Source: Tomocerus qinae
Lineage: Eukaryota > Arthropoda > Collembola > Entomobryomorpha > Tomoceridae
NCBI GenBank assembly: GCA_020055645.1
Contig: CM034546.1
Span: forward strand, 140,079,875 to 140,143,874
Length of the DNA: 64,000 nt
Direction of reading: 5' to 3'
Each line of letters begins with the position of its first letter. Within the stretch, counting starts at the first letter, position 1. Below, piece by piece: positions 46,190 to 57,330 of this stretch. A program made the position numbers and the translations under genes. The notes beneath the pieces were generated by a model. That model did not search any database, was not told where the DNA came from, and saw only the letters and a list, made by a program, of their open reading frames with translations.

Positions 46190-46573
46190 TTATTTAGCAA
46201 CCTGTTGTAATTCCCATAAGTGTAATAATAATATGTGAATGGTGTGATCTACTAACATTCTCTGTTTTAGCTTCTTCTCTGGCTTGGATTTGTACCTCTG
46301 TTTGATGTTCCTCATGTTGTTGTAAGCATTTATGGCTTGGAACATGAGTTGGTTATTGTATATATCGCTGTATCCGAGATTAAATTTGTTTGAGAAGTCC
46401 GTTCCCGAGCCGAAGGTTGATTTTATGGCTGAGACGAAATTTGATATAGCACCAGGATTAAGCAGTGTAGTGATAGCTCCTGTCATGGATGGCATTGGGG
46501 TAGAAGCTGTCTGGCTTAAGTGGCATAGCAGGCTGATGACGAACAGAGTTTTGGTGTTGTGTGTGCTGTGCAT
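46190..46573 (-). CDS. Small putative secreted protein
   Basis: A 127-codon frame starting with a plausible signal peptide (hydrophobic LFVISLLCHL, small residues TAS before TPMPS). The mature part is neutral and Asn/Ser-rich and then basic (IKQRYKSKPEKKLKQR). I do not recognise a family. It lies directly 3' of the family 2 non-LTR element on the same strand. Its end may read into an intron or UTR. No upstream exon or promoter is evident, so it could be a chance frame. Confidence 0.35.
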   Translation of the reverse strand: MHSTHNTKTLFVISLLCHLSQTASTPMPSMTGAITTLLNPGAISNFVSAIKSTFGSGTDFSNKFNLGYSDIYNNQLMFQAINAYNNMRNIKQRYKSKPEKKLKQRMLVDHTIHILLLHLWELQQVAK

Positions 46574-46874
46574 GTTTTATGGCTAGTTAAGGCTGCAAAT
46601 ATAATAAGACTATTAGTGGTTGTTTTACTTTTATATGCATATATCTTATAACTTAATATCTTATGGCTTATAGCTTAACGTTAATAGTAATATTTGGTGT
46701 TGTATAAATTAGTAACTGTGTTATGCTTACTTGGCTCTTGTTATTTTGATGTGTCTTACCGTCGAGGTTTACTAGCTTTGATTTGTTCGTCTGTGTTATC
46801 CTGGATATACTGTGTCTCTATACTATATATCGCGTTTATATTATTCTATCTCTTGCGTAAGGTCATCTAGAAAT

Positions 46875-48436
46875 TTACGTTTTGAGTGCTTGGTTTATAG
46901 TGTTAGCTAAGTTTTTGCTATCTATGCAGTTCGATGTGATAAGTATGCTATTAAAATTGTTTATGTTAATTTCTTTGCCAATGGATGTGTGGTAGAATGC
47001 ATTTCTTTCTGAGTTGCGAAGATTTGTGAGGTCTTGTTTGCGTAATTTGTCCTTTATTGTGTTGATGGCTTGGTTTGTTTGTCGGCGTATGTATGTAGGG
47101 TTTTGTGAGTCGAATAGGTTTTGTAAGTCGAATTCTTGTAGTCCATGTTTTAATTGGGAAATCCAGTTGAATTTGTGTGGTTGTATGGAATCTATTTCCG
47201 TAAGCTTGTTATAGCATATTTTGGGGTATCTGTAATCAGGCATTTTGAGTATCTGGTACCAATAAGTTAGTACGTGTTTCCAAATTCTGGAGGTGATCTT
47301 TGGTAATCCGCATTCTAGCCTGACAAGATAACCTGCTGTTATCGAGTCAAGGCTCAGGAAGCGTTTGAAGAAGTTAGTTTGTGTTTTTTCAATGATGTTT
47401 ATGTGTCGAAGGCTCCAGATTTCGCAATTATAGAGTGCAATTGATGCAATTGTTGCTTCATAAAGTTTTTGTGCCGCGCTGAAAGAGTTAAGTTTGCCTT
47501 TCGTTTGCCAAGTTTGCCCGCGTATCTTTAGTACATTCCATATACTGTTTATGGCGCAAGAAGCTTTAGCTTTCCGATCTAGTGCTGCTTTTTTGAATGT
47601 TAGGATTGGTGTAAAAATTATTCCCAGGTACGTATATTCGTGGACTATTTCTAGAGGTTGTTCGTTATATGTAAATCTGGTGTTCTGTTTTAGTTTTCCC
47701 CCTTTACGGAATATCATAACTTTGGTTTTGTCGTTATTGACTTCTAGTTGTAGGGCTTTGAAGTATTTTGTTAGCAGGTTTATTTTCACTTGTAGGGCTT
47801 TCTGTGAGTCAGCAAGGACTATTGTATCGTCGGCATAAAGTAGGATGTGTAATAGTTTCTTCAATCCTATCCTGATGCCGCCAACGTTTTCTTTTTCTAA
47901 AAGGTTTTCTATATCTGAAATATAGAGGCTAAATAGGAGGGGGCTCAGCGGGTCTCCTTGGGCGAGGCCTTCCGTTATTTCGATTTTTTCTGTGTGTGCA
48001 TTGTTATTGTCTAGTCTGATTGTAGTGTATGCTTTACTGTCGATTGATTGTAGAATTCTGATAATGTTACTACTGACTCCTAGCTGAAATAGTTTATCCC
48101 ATAGTAGGTGATGTTTTATTGAGGGGAATGCTCGTTTAATGTCAATAAATAGGGCATACACTTTACCGTTCTTAGGTCTATGTGTATATATGTATATGTA
48201 TATGTATATGTATAGCACTTTGTAAAGTGAAAATATGATCGGTGCAGCTTCAGTATCTTAAGTTTTTTGATGGCTGTTTTGACTTCTGTAAGTGTGATGT
48301 TGGCGTCTACTTTTTCTTGTCTTACATCTGTATATTGTTTTATGTCATTTGACCTTTTTGGTAGTGTTTTGTTGTAGAACTCTATCCATTCTTTTCTGCT
48401 AACTTGAATTTGGGTTGGTGCTCTTTTCTTAAACAT
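46875..48436 (-). pseudogene. Family 2 reverse transcriptase, fingers deleted
   Basis: The frame from about 48185 encodes GKVYALFIDIKRAFPSIKHH, EGLAQGDPLSPLLFSLYI, the catalytic LLYADDTIVLADS and a long C-terminal region. Upstream, 48436-48240 encodes VKTAIKKLKILKLHRSYFHF, the start of the fingers, then runs into Tyr-Thr repeats from a tatatg/tatacata microsatellite. Residues normally between (about 100, including the first RT motifs) are absent, so an internal deletion is joined by the microsatellite. Inactive. Confidence 0.85.
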
Positions 48437-48535
48437 TTTATATGCATGCCAGAAATCAGTCGGGTTTCTGATATTGTTTAAGCAGCCTTGATTCTTTTCT
48501 ATATGCTCTCTTTTTTTACGTTTTGTTAAGTTGCT

Positions 48536-49720
48536 TTATTCTCGTTTCGCCTGATCATATAGTACACGTTCGTCATCCCTCCAGTCAACTGATTTAGCTT
48601 TCTGGAGTGTCTTTTCTACTTGTTTTCCGCTTGCTTTGCATTCTTTGTCGTACCAAGGTTTATTGTTATTAAATGGGTTTAATCGGCGTTGCATTTTTAG
48701 TTGTTCTGCTGTATATATTATGCATCTATTGAGTTCGGTGATAGTAGTTATATGTTCCTTTTGTATGTTATCGTTTATTTTATTTTCATACTGTTGTTTT
48801 TTGTCGTCTTGCCATTTGATTTTTGTGGTGGTTGACAGTGGTGGTGGGTTTGGGTGAGTGTCTCCTAATTTTATGTGTCCCAACAGGTGCTGGGTTTTAT
48901 GAAATGGTGTGAAGCTTAGTGTATGTATATATATAACTGCTGTTTGGTTGGCGTATGCATGGTCTATTACTGATTTTCCGTTTTTGTTTATGAATGTATA
49001 TTCTCCTGGTATGTCGCCTGTTGTTCTGCCATTCAACAAAATAAGGTTTGCTTCTTCCATTATTGGGTTAAGTGTGTTTGCTCTAGAATTTGTCAGATAG
49101 TCTTTTGAGCTTCTGTTTTTGTTTATGTTGTGTAGAATAGTAATCATATCAGTGATCAGTTCTTGGTTAGTGCCTACTCTTGTGTTAAAGTCCCCTGTTA
49201 TTATCAGTATTGCTTGTGGGTAGTCCTCTTGTATCCTTAGGATAATGTCATTTAGGTCTAATAGCACTTCGGTGTATGCTTGATGTGGCTGTATGTATGC
49301 TGCTCCTATGACAAATTTTATGATTGTTGTTTCAATGAGTATGAATATCCAGTGCTGGTGATTTTCAATGCATGTAGTGTTTGTATGTAATGTATTTGTG
49401 ATGAGGAAGGCTAATCCTCCCTTTGCTCTGCCTTTGTTTTCGGATTTTATGGCCGGTGAGTGAATGATGGTTCTATTCCCTATATTGTGTGGGATTTGGA
49501 AGTCTTTCGTGTGCCATGTTTCGACTAAGCATATTATCTGATTATTCTTCAGCAGATTTTCTATGTTATCAAGGTCATATAGTGTCTCTATACCATTTAT
49601 GTTCCAAAATAAGATCTCCTTAATATCTAGTAATTTCTTATCTCTATGGTGATTGTGTGTTTTTATATAATGATTATAAGTATTCTTATCTGTTAGTTGC
49701 AGTAGGTATGTAGGCTCCAT
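48536..49720 (-). CDS. Family 2 APE endonuclease (open frame)
   Basis: 394 codons open. Motifs: ILFWNINGIETL, CLVETWH, KGGLAFLI, IITGDFNTRVG, GKSVIDHAYAN and LLGHIKL, matching the EEP endonuclease fold that nicks target DNA. The frame ends at a stop near 48536 inside the region that should lead into RT, so this part is separated from the RT by a stop and a gap. The Met at 49720 follows closely after the stop of the upstream ORF. Confidence 0.85.
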   Translation of the reverse strand: MEPTYLLQLTDKNTYNHYIKTHNHHRDKKLLDIKEILFWNINGIETLYDLDNIENLLKNNQIICLVETWHTKDFQIPHNIGNRTIIHSPAIKSENKGRAKGGLAFLITNTLHTNTTCIENHQHWIFILIETTIIKFVIGAAYIQPHQAYTEVLLDLNDIILRIQEDYPQAILIITGDFNTRVGTNQELITDMITILHNINKNRSSKDYLTNSRANTLNPIMEEANLILLNGRTTGDIPGEYTFINKNGKSVIDHAYANQTAVIYIHTLSFTPFHKTQHLLGHIKLGDTHPNPPPLSTTTKIKWQDDKKQQYENKINDNIQKEHITTITELNRCIIYTAEQLKMQRRLNPFNNNKPWYDKECKASGKQVEKTLQKAKSVDWRDDERVLYDQAKRE

Positions 49721-49732
49721 GGGCTCGTTGTC

Positions 49733-49985
49733 TCAGATAGATTCAACCAGGCCGTCTCCGTTCACTCGGTAGAACTCTGTGTTTCCGTCCTTCGTTGCTG
49801 CAAGGGCTCCGTTTCGTATGGTGGTGACCACGTCTGGGCTGCTAATTTTCCACTGTTTAGCCGTGTCTCTGAGTATCTTGTCCTGCAGTTGTTGTTGCCT
49901 TGTCTTGTCGGTGTTTATATATATTTTTTTAAATTCCTCCTGAGTTCTGAGTTGCTTTGAAGCAGCTAGTAGTGTATTCCGTATA
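49733..49985 (-). pseudogene. C-terminal end of family 2 upstream ORF
   Basis: The minus strand reads LLAASKQLRTQEEFKKIYIN, then a QQQLQDK and SSPDVVTTIRNG segment, ending GDGLVESI before TGA at 49735-49733, just 13 bp before the endonuclease Met. It looks like the tail of an ORF1 protein; its N-terminus is missing because the element is truncated. Confidence 0.55.
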
Positions 49986-50560
49986 TAAGTTTCCTTATAT
50001 TTTTAATATCCCCAATACATACATTGACTTATAGTTTTAGTCATCTTCTCCCTCCCCCTTAATTGTACAACATTGTCAATGTACAGTCCCTTATTTTGCT
50101 AAATTTTTACACTTTTTTAAAATTCGTTTACTGAAAAGTGCTCGGATTACCGACTAGGTTGATTGGCCATTTTCCGTAGTATTTAATTCATTTAATTCGA
50201 TTCTTGGCAATCCGAGCACTTTTTTAAAAAATCGGTTTAAAAAATTTCCGTTTTTTCCAAAAAAATTAAGATATTCCGAAAAACTAAATTTTAAAATAAT
50301 ATTTTAAGTGTTTATTGTAATGCAATTATCCTAATACAACTAAAGCTGTATTAATTTTTGCAATTACTTTGCTGTAAAACGTTTTTTTGAAAAATTTTCG
50401 AAATTTTGGTACGAATTTAAAATGGCCATATCTATTTTATTTTTTGTCCCAGAGGGTCCTAGTTTTTTTTAAACGGTCGAGGATTTAATAGACTATGATT
50501 TAAGAAATATTATATTAACATTAGAGACAGTTGCAAAATCAACTGTTTGAATATTTCGAC
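49986..50560. repeat. AT-rich flank with short inverted-repeat element
   Basis: ctgaaaagtgctcggatta at about 50130 and aatccgagcactttttt at about 50209 form an inverted repeat bounding about 95 bp, a possible tiny MITE. The rest is AT-rich. Confidence 0.5.
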
Positions 50561-50578
50561 TTGACAATCAGGGTTACC

Positions 50579-51250
50579 AGATTTTCTTCAACGAATTTAA
50601 GTATCCTGGCCAAAAATAGCCATTTTACAAACCCGCGCCTTTCGGGCGCATCTTGGTACATGCTTTCAAATGTCATACAGCCCTATTTGGCGCTCTAACT
50701 TGACGGTTTTTTGATGACAATGAAGCAAAAATAAGTAAATTCGTATCTAGGAAAAAATATTCTCGCATATTACTTCATATATGAAGGAGAAAGTGAACAG
50801 AAAATACCTATTCGCGCGAAGCGCGAGAAAATTTTGAAATTCAATTTCAAAACTGATCATTAAACACTTAACGAATTTTGAATAATTTAGCTTTAAGGGC
50901 TTATTGACATAGTTGAGGAAGAGAAATTTGTTATTTATGCCCTACTGATAAGTTATTAATGGATTTCCTTCGAAATTGGAAGACAATATTGACTATTAAA
51001 CTGAATTTAAAGACAAAAATATTTAAATACGCGCGAAGCGCGAGAAAATTTCAATTAGTTAACATATCTGAAAGATAAGAAAGCTTGTTCTAATATTATA
51101 TAATTTCAAGTTATTTCACTGTTTCCGATTTTAGCAAATTTAAGTATATTTAAGTATAATTTAAGAATTTTAAAATACTTGCAAGTATTTTAAGTATAGG
51201 GCCCAATTTAAGTATTATACTTGCCATTTAAGTATACCTGGTAACCCTGC
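50579..51250. mobile_element. hAT-type MITE, 672 bp (CAGGGTTACCAG ends)
   Basis: Perfect 12-bp ends CAGGGTTACCAG and CTGGTAACCCTG. The flanks are CTTGACAA (50570-50577, plus one T) and CTTGACAT (51251-51258), an imperfect 8-bp duplication. Inside, cgcgcgaagcgcgagaaaat occurs twice (about 50812 and 51031), and taagtat-type motifs crowd the right end. No coding capacity. Confidence 0.8.
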
Positions 51251-51276
51251 TTGACATGGAAGTCTCCTCTGGCAAA

Positions 51277-51312
51277 TGTCACTTTCGCACCGCACGATGT
51301 GCGAAAGTGATA
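51277..51312. repeat. Perfect hairpin CACTTTCGCAC/GTGCGAAAGTG
   Basis: 11-bp arms around an 8-nt loop (CGCACGAT), just right of the MITE. No role assigned. Confidence 0.65.
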
Positions 51313-52120
51313 TTCCGCTCAATTGCGAGGAATTTGGGTCAAGCTAGTATGTATTTGCCTGTTATATGAAGATAGACAACATATTCAGTTTTAGAGTGTA
51401 ATAATAATAAAACACTTTGTTGCTGTGAATCATACTCTTCCGAAGCTGGGTTCTCTGTCACTCTGTCTACGAATATGTTTTTCAGCGATATGAAGCGTTC
51501 CCGATAATGAAAAACTCCTAGTTCACATTTTCTTACCATAAGTGCACAGGCTATATGCCATTTATTGAGTATTGACAGCATTGTTTCATGAAATGTTACC
51601 CCTTGGGGTAGTAACTAGGGTGCATATAGAATTTGATTATGAATCTCTGCAATTTCGTTGGCTAATCGAAAAACATTTCCACCAATCAGAATCGTTTTTG
51701 AGTGTGGTCAGAATTTGAAAAAGTTCACGAAAACTGTTAGGCAACAGTACAAGTTGAATGTAATATCAATACAACGATTCATATGAGAATAATGAACATG
51801 GCCAGTCGTACAACAATTTTATAAGATCTATTGTAGAACTTTTCTGACAGTTCTGAATGAAGTAAAATACTGAAGTAAAAGATGAACAGTCCTATCCCTC
51901 TCCAATAAGTTTTTTTCTTTAGTCAACCCGAGTTCCAATATGTAGTCAATCGCAGTCTTTTTTGTAGTCAACCGCATTCGCATATTTAGTCAATCACGGT
52001 AGTCGGGTTTCGGTTATGAGTTGTTCCCCAATAGACTCGTGGTCATATGATTCATTGTCTTTCGAGTACAAAGAGCGAACTGTGGCAGCGAAATAATAAT
52101 ACTGTTACCAAAGTTTTACT
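51313..52120. other. No gene supported
   Basis: An 80-codon minus frame at 51339-51581 has no recognisable domain. The remainder is noncoding. Confidence 0.35.
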
Positions 52121-52122
52121 AC

Positions 52123-52470
52123 GTGACCCTTCGGAGGCCCGCAAGCCGAATGCCGCAGACCCAAATCCAATATATGTTAATAGGTGAACCACATGTTGTC
52201 AAATCCTTAGGTAAAGTTTGCTTTAAAGTTAACGACTCCATTATACATAGTGTTAGTAGTACTAAGTGTTTGGGTCTTATAATTGACTCTCTTTTAAATT
52301 GTACTGAACACACTTGTAAGGTTATATCAAGATGTAAAAGTATTTTATGGTCACTTTACCCACTACCACCTTACATTAATGTTATTAATCGTAAAGCTTT
52401 GTCAATACACATATTAAGCCTGCAATTAGATATATGTCTGCTATATGGGGTACACCGACCACTAAGTCCT
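52123..52470 (+). pseudogene. Non-LTR reverse transcriptase C-terminal fragment
   Basis: The plus frame carries QYMLIGEP, KCLGLIIDSLLNCTEHTCKV and ISRCKSILWSLYPL, the thumb and post-palm pattern of non-LTR RTs (LGL.ID..L....H...). The similarity fades after about 52465. It belongs to neither of the two larger families in an obvious way. Confidence 0.6.
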
Positions 52471-52799
52471 AAGAGAGCAGGAAAGAAAGATGCTAAAACA
52501 ATTGGTATACGCCTGAAAGTACAAGGATCCGATCAAACCAACATTTGCCATCTATCCTATTATAATCCAATTAACATGTAAACAAATTTTACAAACAATT
52601 TCTGATAAAATTTAAATAAATACTAATTATTTTAAATAAATGCAATATATGAGACATTTGACTTTTGAGACAAATATTGGCATCTTGACGATTATTATTT
52701 TATTGACATTTGGTATAAATAGCATGTGAACTTACCATTATAGTAATCTATAACTGCAATTTACAAAAAACTGACAGCAACCACTTTCCCCCTCTTCTA

Positions 52800-53085
52800 T
52801 ATTCTAACTATAAACTGCTGACAATGATTATTTATCTTAATCGTATTTAAGGAAGTCAGGTTAGTTAAACATAATTTACAGTTTGTGAGAACGTGTTACA
52901 ATACGCCTCTTAAACATGGAAAATCTTAAACCTCGATTAAACCTGTTTTATACTCTAATTATAAACTGTTGACAATGATTACTTATCTTTACTTAATCGT
53001 ATTTTGGGAAGTCGGGTTAGGTAAACAGATCATTTACAGAATGTGAGAACGTATTACAACACGCCTCTTAAACATGCAAAATCAT
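52800..53085. repeat. Two-copy repeat of about 150 bp
   Basis: Segments around ctataaactgctgacaatga (52808) and ataaactgttgacaatgatt (52963) share tcgtattt..ggaagtc.ggtta, gtgagaacgt and acgcctcttaaacatg in order. A local duplication with drift. Confidence 0.7.
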
Positions 53086-54677
53086 TGACAGAATCCTCAC
53101 TTGAACCTAATTGACGAATTAAATGTTCTAATGTGTGTTGCTGCACTTTTCTGGTATGAACGAAGTTGTAGCCTTCAGATTGTAAGTTGTAACCAACTGA
53201 TACATTCCTCGTAGTGTGATTTCCAACCCTGTAATTGAAGGTAATTTCCATCCTCGGATGCGGCTGGATTACAAGAGAAGAAATACGAAATTGGAAGGAA
53301 CCAGTTGCTATTTATTCCCCGCCGAAAGGCTATTAAAGCATGATTAACTAGATTGATACTTCCCTTTTCGTGGTCTACAATCCCTTTAAGTTTGTCTTTT
53401 TGCTTGTTATACATTAGTAATTTTTTGATTGTCATTTCGTTAATCATTAGTACACAGTCCTTATGATAGCTATTCATCTTCATTTCTTTGTCTTTGATAC
53501 AGTCAAACAGCACTTGATTGATACCGGGTTGGAAATCCAATTTCGTCATCCATAAAGTAATAGTTCAGTAACATGGAAGCTTAAACCCAAACGCTTTAAT
53601 AAGGCTTTTGTGATAAAAACGATCAATCAACGATATAAAATTTCAGATATTTAAGTTATTATGGTTACTTATAACCTCTTCTCCCGCAACAGTTGTAAAT
53701 AGTTAAAGCTATAACGCTTTCAATGTTGTTATACTGCTTCGTTGTGTTTTTAAGGAGTAAATAACGGTTTATTTGCATTTTGAAGAATTCAGTTAGGGAC
53801 GAACATTCAAAAATATCTTCTAAAAATTTTGTAGGATTTTTTTTGTTTTGTCTGATTAAGTTTCTTTGTAATTTCCTCGACCGGCCTCTAAGCGCATTAA
53901 CACGTTTTGTCAAATACTTAATGTGGAGTTGTAGTTTCGCAGGACTTGGTGGGCGTGTTTGTCGTATTTTTCTCGAAGATGAAGAGCGTGAGAAATCATT
54001 GCAACGACCCTCTTGCTCATTCGGAGTAAATGCGGCCGTCTCCAACAGGCTTAACTGCTGACTTTGTTGCATATTTTCGCTGAAAATATAATAATTACGA
54101 CTTGACATTCTGCATGTTTAAAAAGCACAACGAAGAGTGTTTTCTCAAACTGTAGAAAAATATTTGAATTCATACGTGATATATCTCGGAAGTAGTTCGA
54201 AAAACATTTACAACGTTTTCAATGCTTATATTAGGCATCACTGCCGGTCTGACAACTGATGTCTCCATTTGAGTTGATTGTAGTTGCAGACAGATTTGTC
54301 TGGATGTCAATCTTATTGTTTAACAGCGATGGATTTCTAAATGAAAAAATCAATTGACTTTAATGACTGTCGTTTAGCTTCCAAAATTTGCTTAATTTGC
54401 TTAAATTAAAAGGGACTATTACGTTTGTACCTTACCTTTCGATTTGCGTTGGACTTGGTAAAGCAGTCGGCTTAAGATATATTTTATGACCACTTGAAAA
54501 TTTAGAATCTTGGAAATTTTGATCACAAATAAATGTGCCATTGTAAATGTCACTCTCTAAAACCTAAAATGCTTCGCCATCTTTAACGTCTACTGTTATC
54601 TTTAGGAAAAGTGAGAAACGTGCAAATGTGTTTTCACTATTGTTTATGCAATTTTTAACGGAACATTTTGGTTTCAT
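53054..54677 (-). pseudogene. P-element/THAP9-like transposase
   Basis: Exon 1 (54677-54436) is a THAP-like domain (CSVKNC near the start, LKPTALPSP at the end; the second zinc pair is altered, CDQN in place of C-x2-H) with an in-frame TAG at 54564-54566 and a GTAAGG donor. A middle piece at about 54345-54235 is followed by an acceptor at about 54080. The next block encodes a basic coiled coil (HIKYLTKRVNALRGR) and IALTIYN. After a break, TITLWMTKLDFQPG, KDCVLMINEM, KLKGIVDH, NHALIAFRRGINSNWFLPISYFF match the RNase H-like core of P-element transposases. At least two stops; inactive. The remaining C-terminal half is missing or too decayed. Confidence 0.7.
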
Positions 54678-54699
54678 TTTAAAAATTTGAGAGCAAGAC

Positions 54700-56375
54700 G
54701 AAGTGGTCCGTGAAACGAGATAGGCAAAGTAAACAAACGAATATCAACAAAAATATTGCTTTCTGATGTCGCTCACTATTGGTTCTTACCCATCTTCTTT
54801 GCTATTGGTTGAGAAGATAATGCGGACAGTAACATTATAACTTATTATTAAGGTAGATGGGCTGTCGCTTTCCTATACTTCTAGCGAAGCGACAGAGCGC
54901 GAAGATTCAATTTTCTTTGTATAAGGTACAGCTCCTCAATTTAATCTTACCTTAATTGAAAAATTAGTGCGTAGGTTGGGTTAGGTTAGTCTATTTGTCT
55001 TAGGTTATAATCATACGTCGGAATTTTATTTATTTAAAAACCCAAAAAACTTACACGAAAATTTACTAAAAAAGGCCAAAAATTAGCTGAAAATCGCAAC
55101 AGCAGCTATAAATAATCGACTCAAAATTTTTGTTAGGTTGGGTGAACTAAAACTTGAGATATCATTGTGACAGGTAATGCCAGGATGAGGCAATGAAATG
55201 ATCGTAGATAAGCATCTAAAATTCATCTGGTTTATTTGAAGTAATGACACTCATATTTATACAAAAATGAGTAGCAAAAAATTGTATAATAAGTCTTGGA
55301 CAAATGCGGTCAGTAGGCAAAGGTTAACATAAGCTAATAATGTGCTTAGTCTAATAAAATAGAAAAGCCGACGACATAACAGGATTAGTGAAACAAGGCT
55401 CGCATACCGCTGAGCCGACAAATAGTCTATTAAAGGAAACGTAGGTAGGTACATGTAAACAAAAGTACCTAAAGCTATTTTATAGAAATAGACATCTCAA
55501 TTACAACAATTAAAAGGTATTAGTCATAAGGTCTTTTAATAATCATAGTATAATAAATGTACGCAGGGTATTAAAGAATCAGAAAACTTTGGCCAATGTT
55601 CAGCACGTATTCAGAGGGGGGATTGGATGAGCCCGAGCCTCCCACTAAATTTCCATAAAAAGGCGATTTTTTTGTCAAAAATAATTAAAAATCCAAAATA
55701 TTTTCGGCCAACAATATATTTTGGTGTGCCCCAAATAGTGGGACTTTTTAACAATTGTATTACTTGTTATGGCTGTTTGCTACTGAAAATATGAATTTGT
55801 ATGGCAGGGTTAGAAGTTAGGGTTAATTTGTGGTTTATGTTTATGGTTTATTTTATTCTTGTACAACATTCTCTTCGGGTTCATCAACGAAAATACTATC
55901 AGGTCAAAAAAATACCCAACAAATGCACACATTCTGTATTGAAACATAAAACATATTTTCAGACCTATTGGCATGTATTTTTAATTAAATTAACACCAAC
56001 AACCTTGCCATACAAATTCATATTTTCAGTCGCAACCAGCCATACAAAGTAACACATTTATTAAAAGGTCCCATCATACAAAATTCCAATCTGTCCTATG
56101 AATACGTGTTAATATAAAAACCATTTTCCAGTATTTTTTGTCAATTTTTGGGTCCTTTAACCTGTAGACGATACAAAAAATTACAAATCTTCATTAATTT
56201 GTAAAAAAACATCCTGAAAATGCTCAAAACATTTTCTTAAGATTTTTTTATTCCGAAAAATGTTAGTAAGTTTCTTTCATTTGAAAAAATATTTACTAAA
56301 ACTTTAATTTTTTTAAAACCAGAAAATGTAAAAAAGTTTTCTAACACTTTTATATTTTTGAAATCCTTAGGGCAT
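54700..56375. other. No gene seen
   Basis: AT-rich, with scattered short frames on both strands (for example 55257-55454 minus, 55801-56052 plus) that show no family signature. Confidence 0.4.
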
Positions 56376-56381
56376 GAAACG

Positions 56382-56421
56382 TAACCTAACCTCACCTAAC
56401 CTTACCTAACCTAACCTAACC
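56382..56421. repeat. Short CCTAA-type array
   Basis: taacctaacctcacctaacc and three more cctaa units. It resembles the TTAGG insect telomere repeat but is short, degenerate and interstitial. Confidence 0.7.
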
Positions 56422-56469
56422 GCATACAAAATCTCCCGACTCTCAGATCAGTCTGAAAAAAGTTTATAT

Positions 56470-57330
56470 AAATAAAATTCCGACGTCTGGTTATAATAGA
56501 TATGACACTGTGAAATTTGATATCTCTACCACCTTAAATTGGCTATTCCCTAACCAAATATATATGTTTGAAGTTCTAAAGCTGGTCTATAGTATATATA
56601 ATGATACATGTCCTGATTATTTTAATAATTACCAAATTGATTTCAATGCTTTTAATACTACTGTTACTAGAAGTAAAGAACATATTGTCCCTTCTTTTAC
56701 TGGGAAGACTGAACTGTTAAAAAAACATTTAGCTATACGGGACTTAACTTGTGATAGACAATTCCATTAGCTATTGTCCGATATAGGCTTATAAGGATAA
56801 GGTTATAAGGGATAAGGTTATTTTGTAGTGCGCGCGTCCGAAAGTTCGAGCAATCGTGCGGCTGAGGAAGCGAAGCCAAAGCTGAAGATTGAGAGAACTT
56901 TCGAGACACGCATTAGTTTTAGGAAAGAAAGCGTTTGGGTCTTGACTGGACTGGTCAGAAAATAAAGTGTGCTCCTAAAAGTAAAGCTGACTCGTCGTTG
57001 GTTGACTTAATTGGGCATTCGCATAACTCATCTCTTTGGGCATTGACATCCGGTTATTGCAACTACTTGCGTTCGAGACAGAATGACGAGACCAAGTGAC
57101 GATTGGACAACCGTACCTTTAGCTCTACGTACTGACAACATCCCAGCCAAAACCCTAATACGACACTATTAGATATTCCAAGAATATCAATACTTTTAAG
57201 TTTAATGTTAAAAAGTATCTTATAGAATCACAAGTTGAAGAAAGCACAGATATCACAGAAGTACACAATGCATGTATTGACGATGTAGCCAGTGGGGCTT
57301 TAAAACTGGTTATACTAAACTGGCTATTAT
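56470..57330 (+). pseudogene. Non-LTR ORF2 C-terminal fragment split by a solo LTR
   Basis: The plus strand 56480-56770 encodes STTLNWLFPNQIYMFEVLKL, KLVYSIYNDTCPDYF and KHLAIRDL, a pattern seen at the C-terminus of jockey/CR1-like ORF2 proteins. The matching tail continues beyond the LTR at about 57170-57320 (TIRYSKNINTFKFNVKKYL). Confidence 0.6.
56775..57165. mobile_element. Solo LTR (copy 2), 391 bp
   Basis: It starts TGTCCGATATAGG and ends CTAATACGACA, with the TG...CA borders of LTRs and a 4-bp duplication CTAT (56771-56774 and 57166-57169). It splits an RT gene fragment cleanly. Same family as 33833-35255, here without nested insertions. Confidence 0.88.

Larger units (their letters stand above)
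46850..49985 (-). mobile_element. Non-LTR retrotransposon, family 2
   Basis: Minus strand, 5' to 3': the end of an upstream ORF (about 49985-49733), an APE endonuclease frame (49720-48536), a short linker (48436-48240), a TATACA-type microsatellite at 48180-48212 and the RT palm, thumb and tail (48180-46875). It is truncated at the 5' end near 49985 and internally deleted. It differs from family 1 in sequence (YADD box, other endonuclease motifs). Confidence 0.85.

Noticed and set aside
56382-56421. Telomere
   Set aside because: Only a short degenerate CCTAA run inside other sequence; no extended array.
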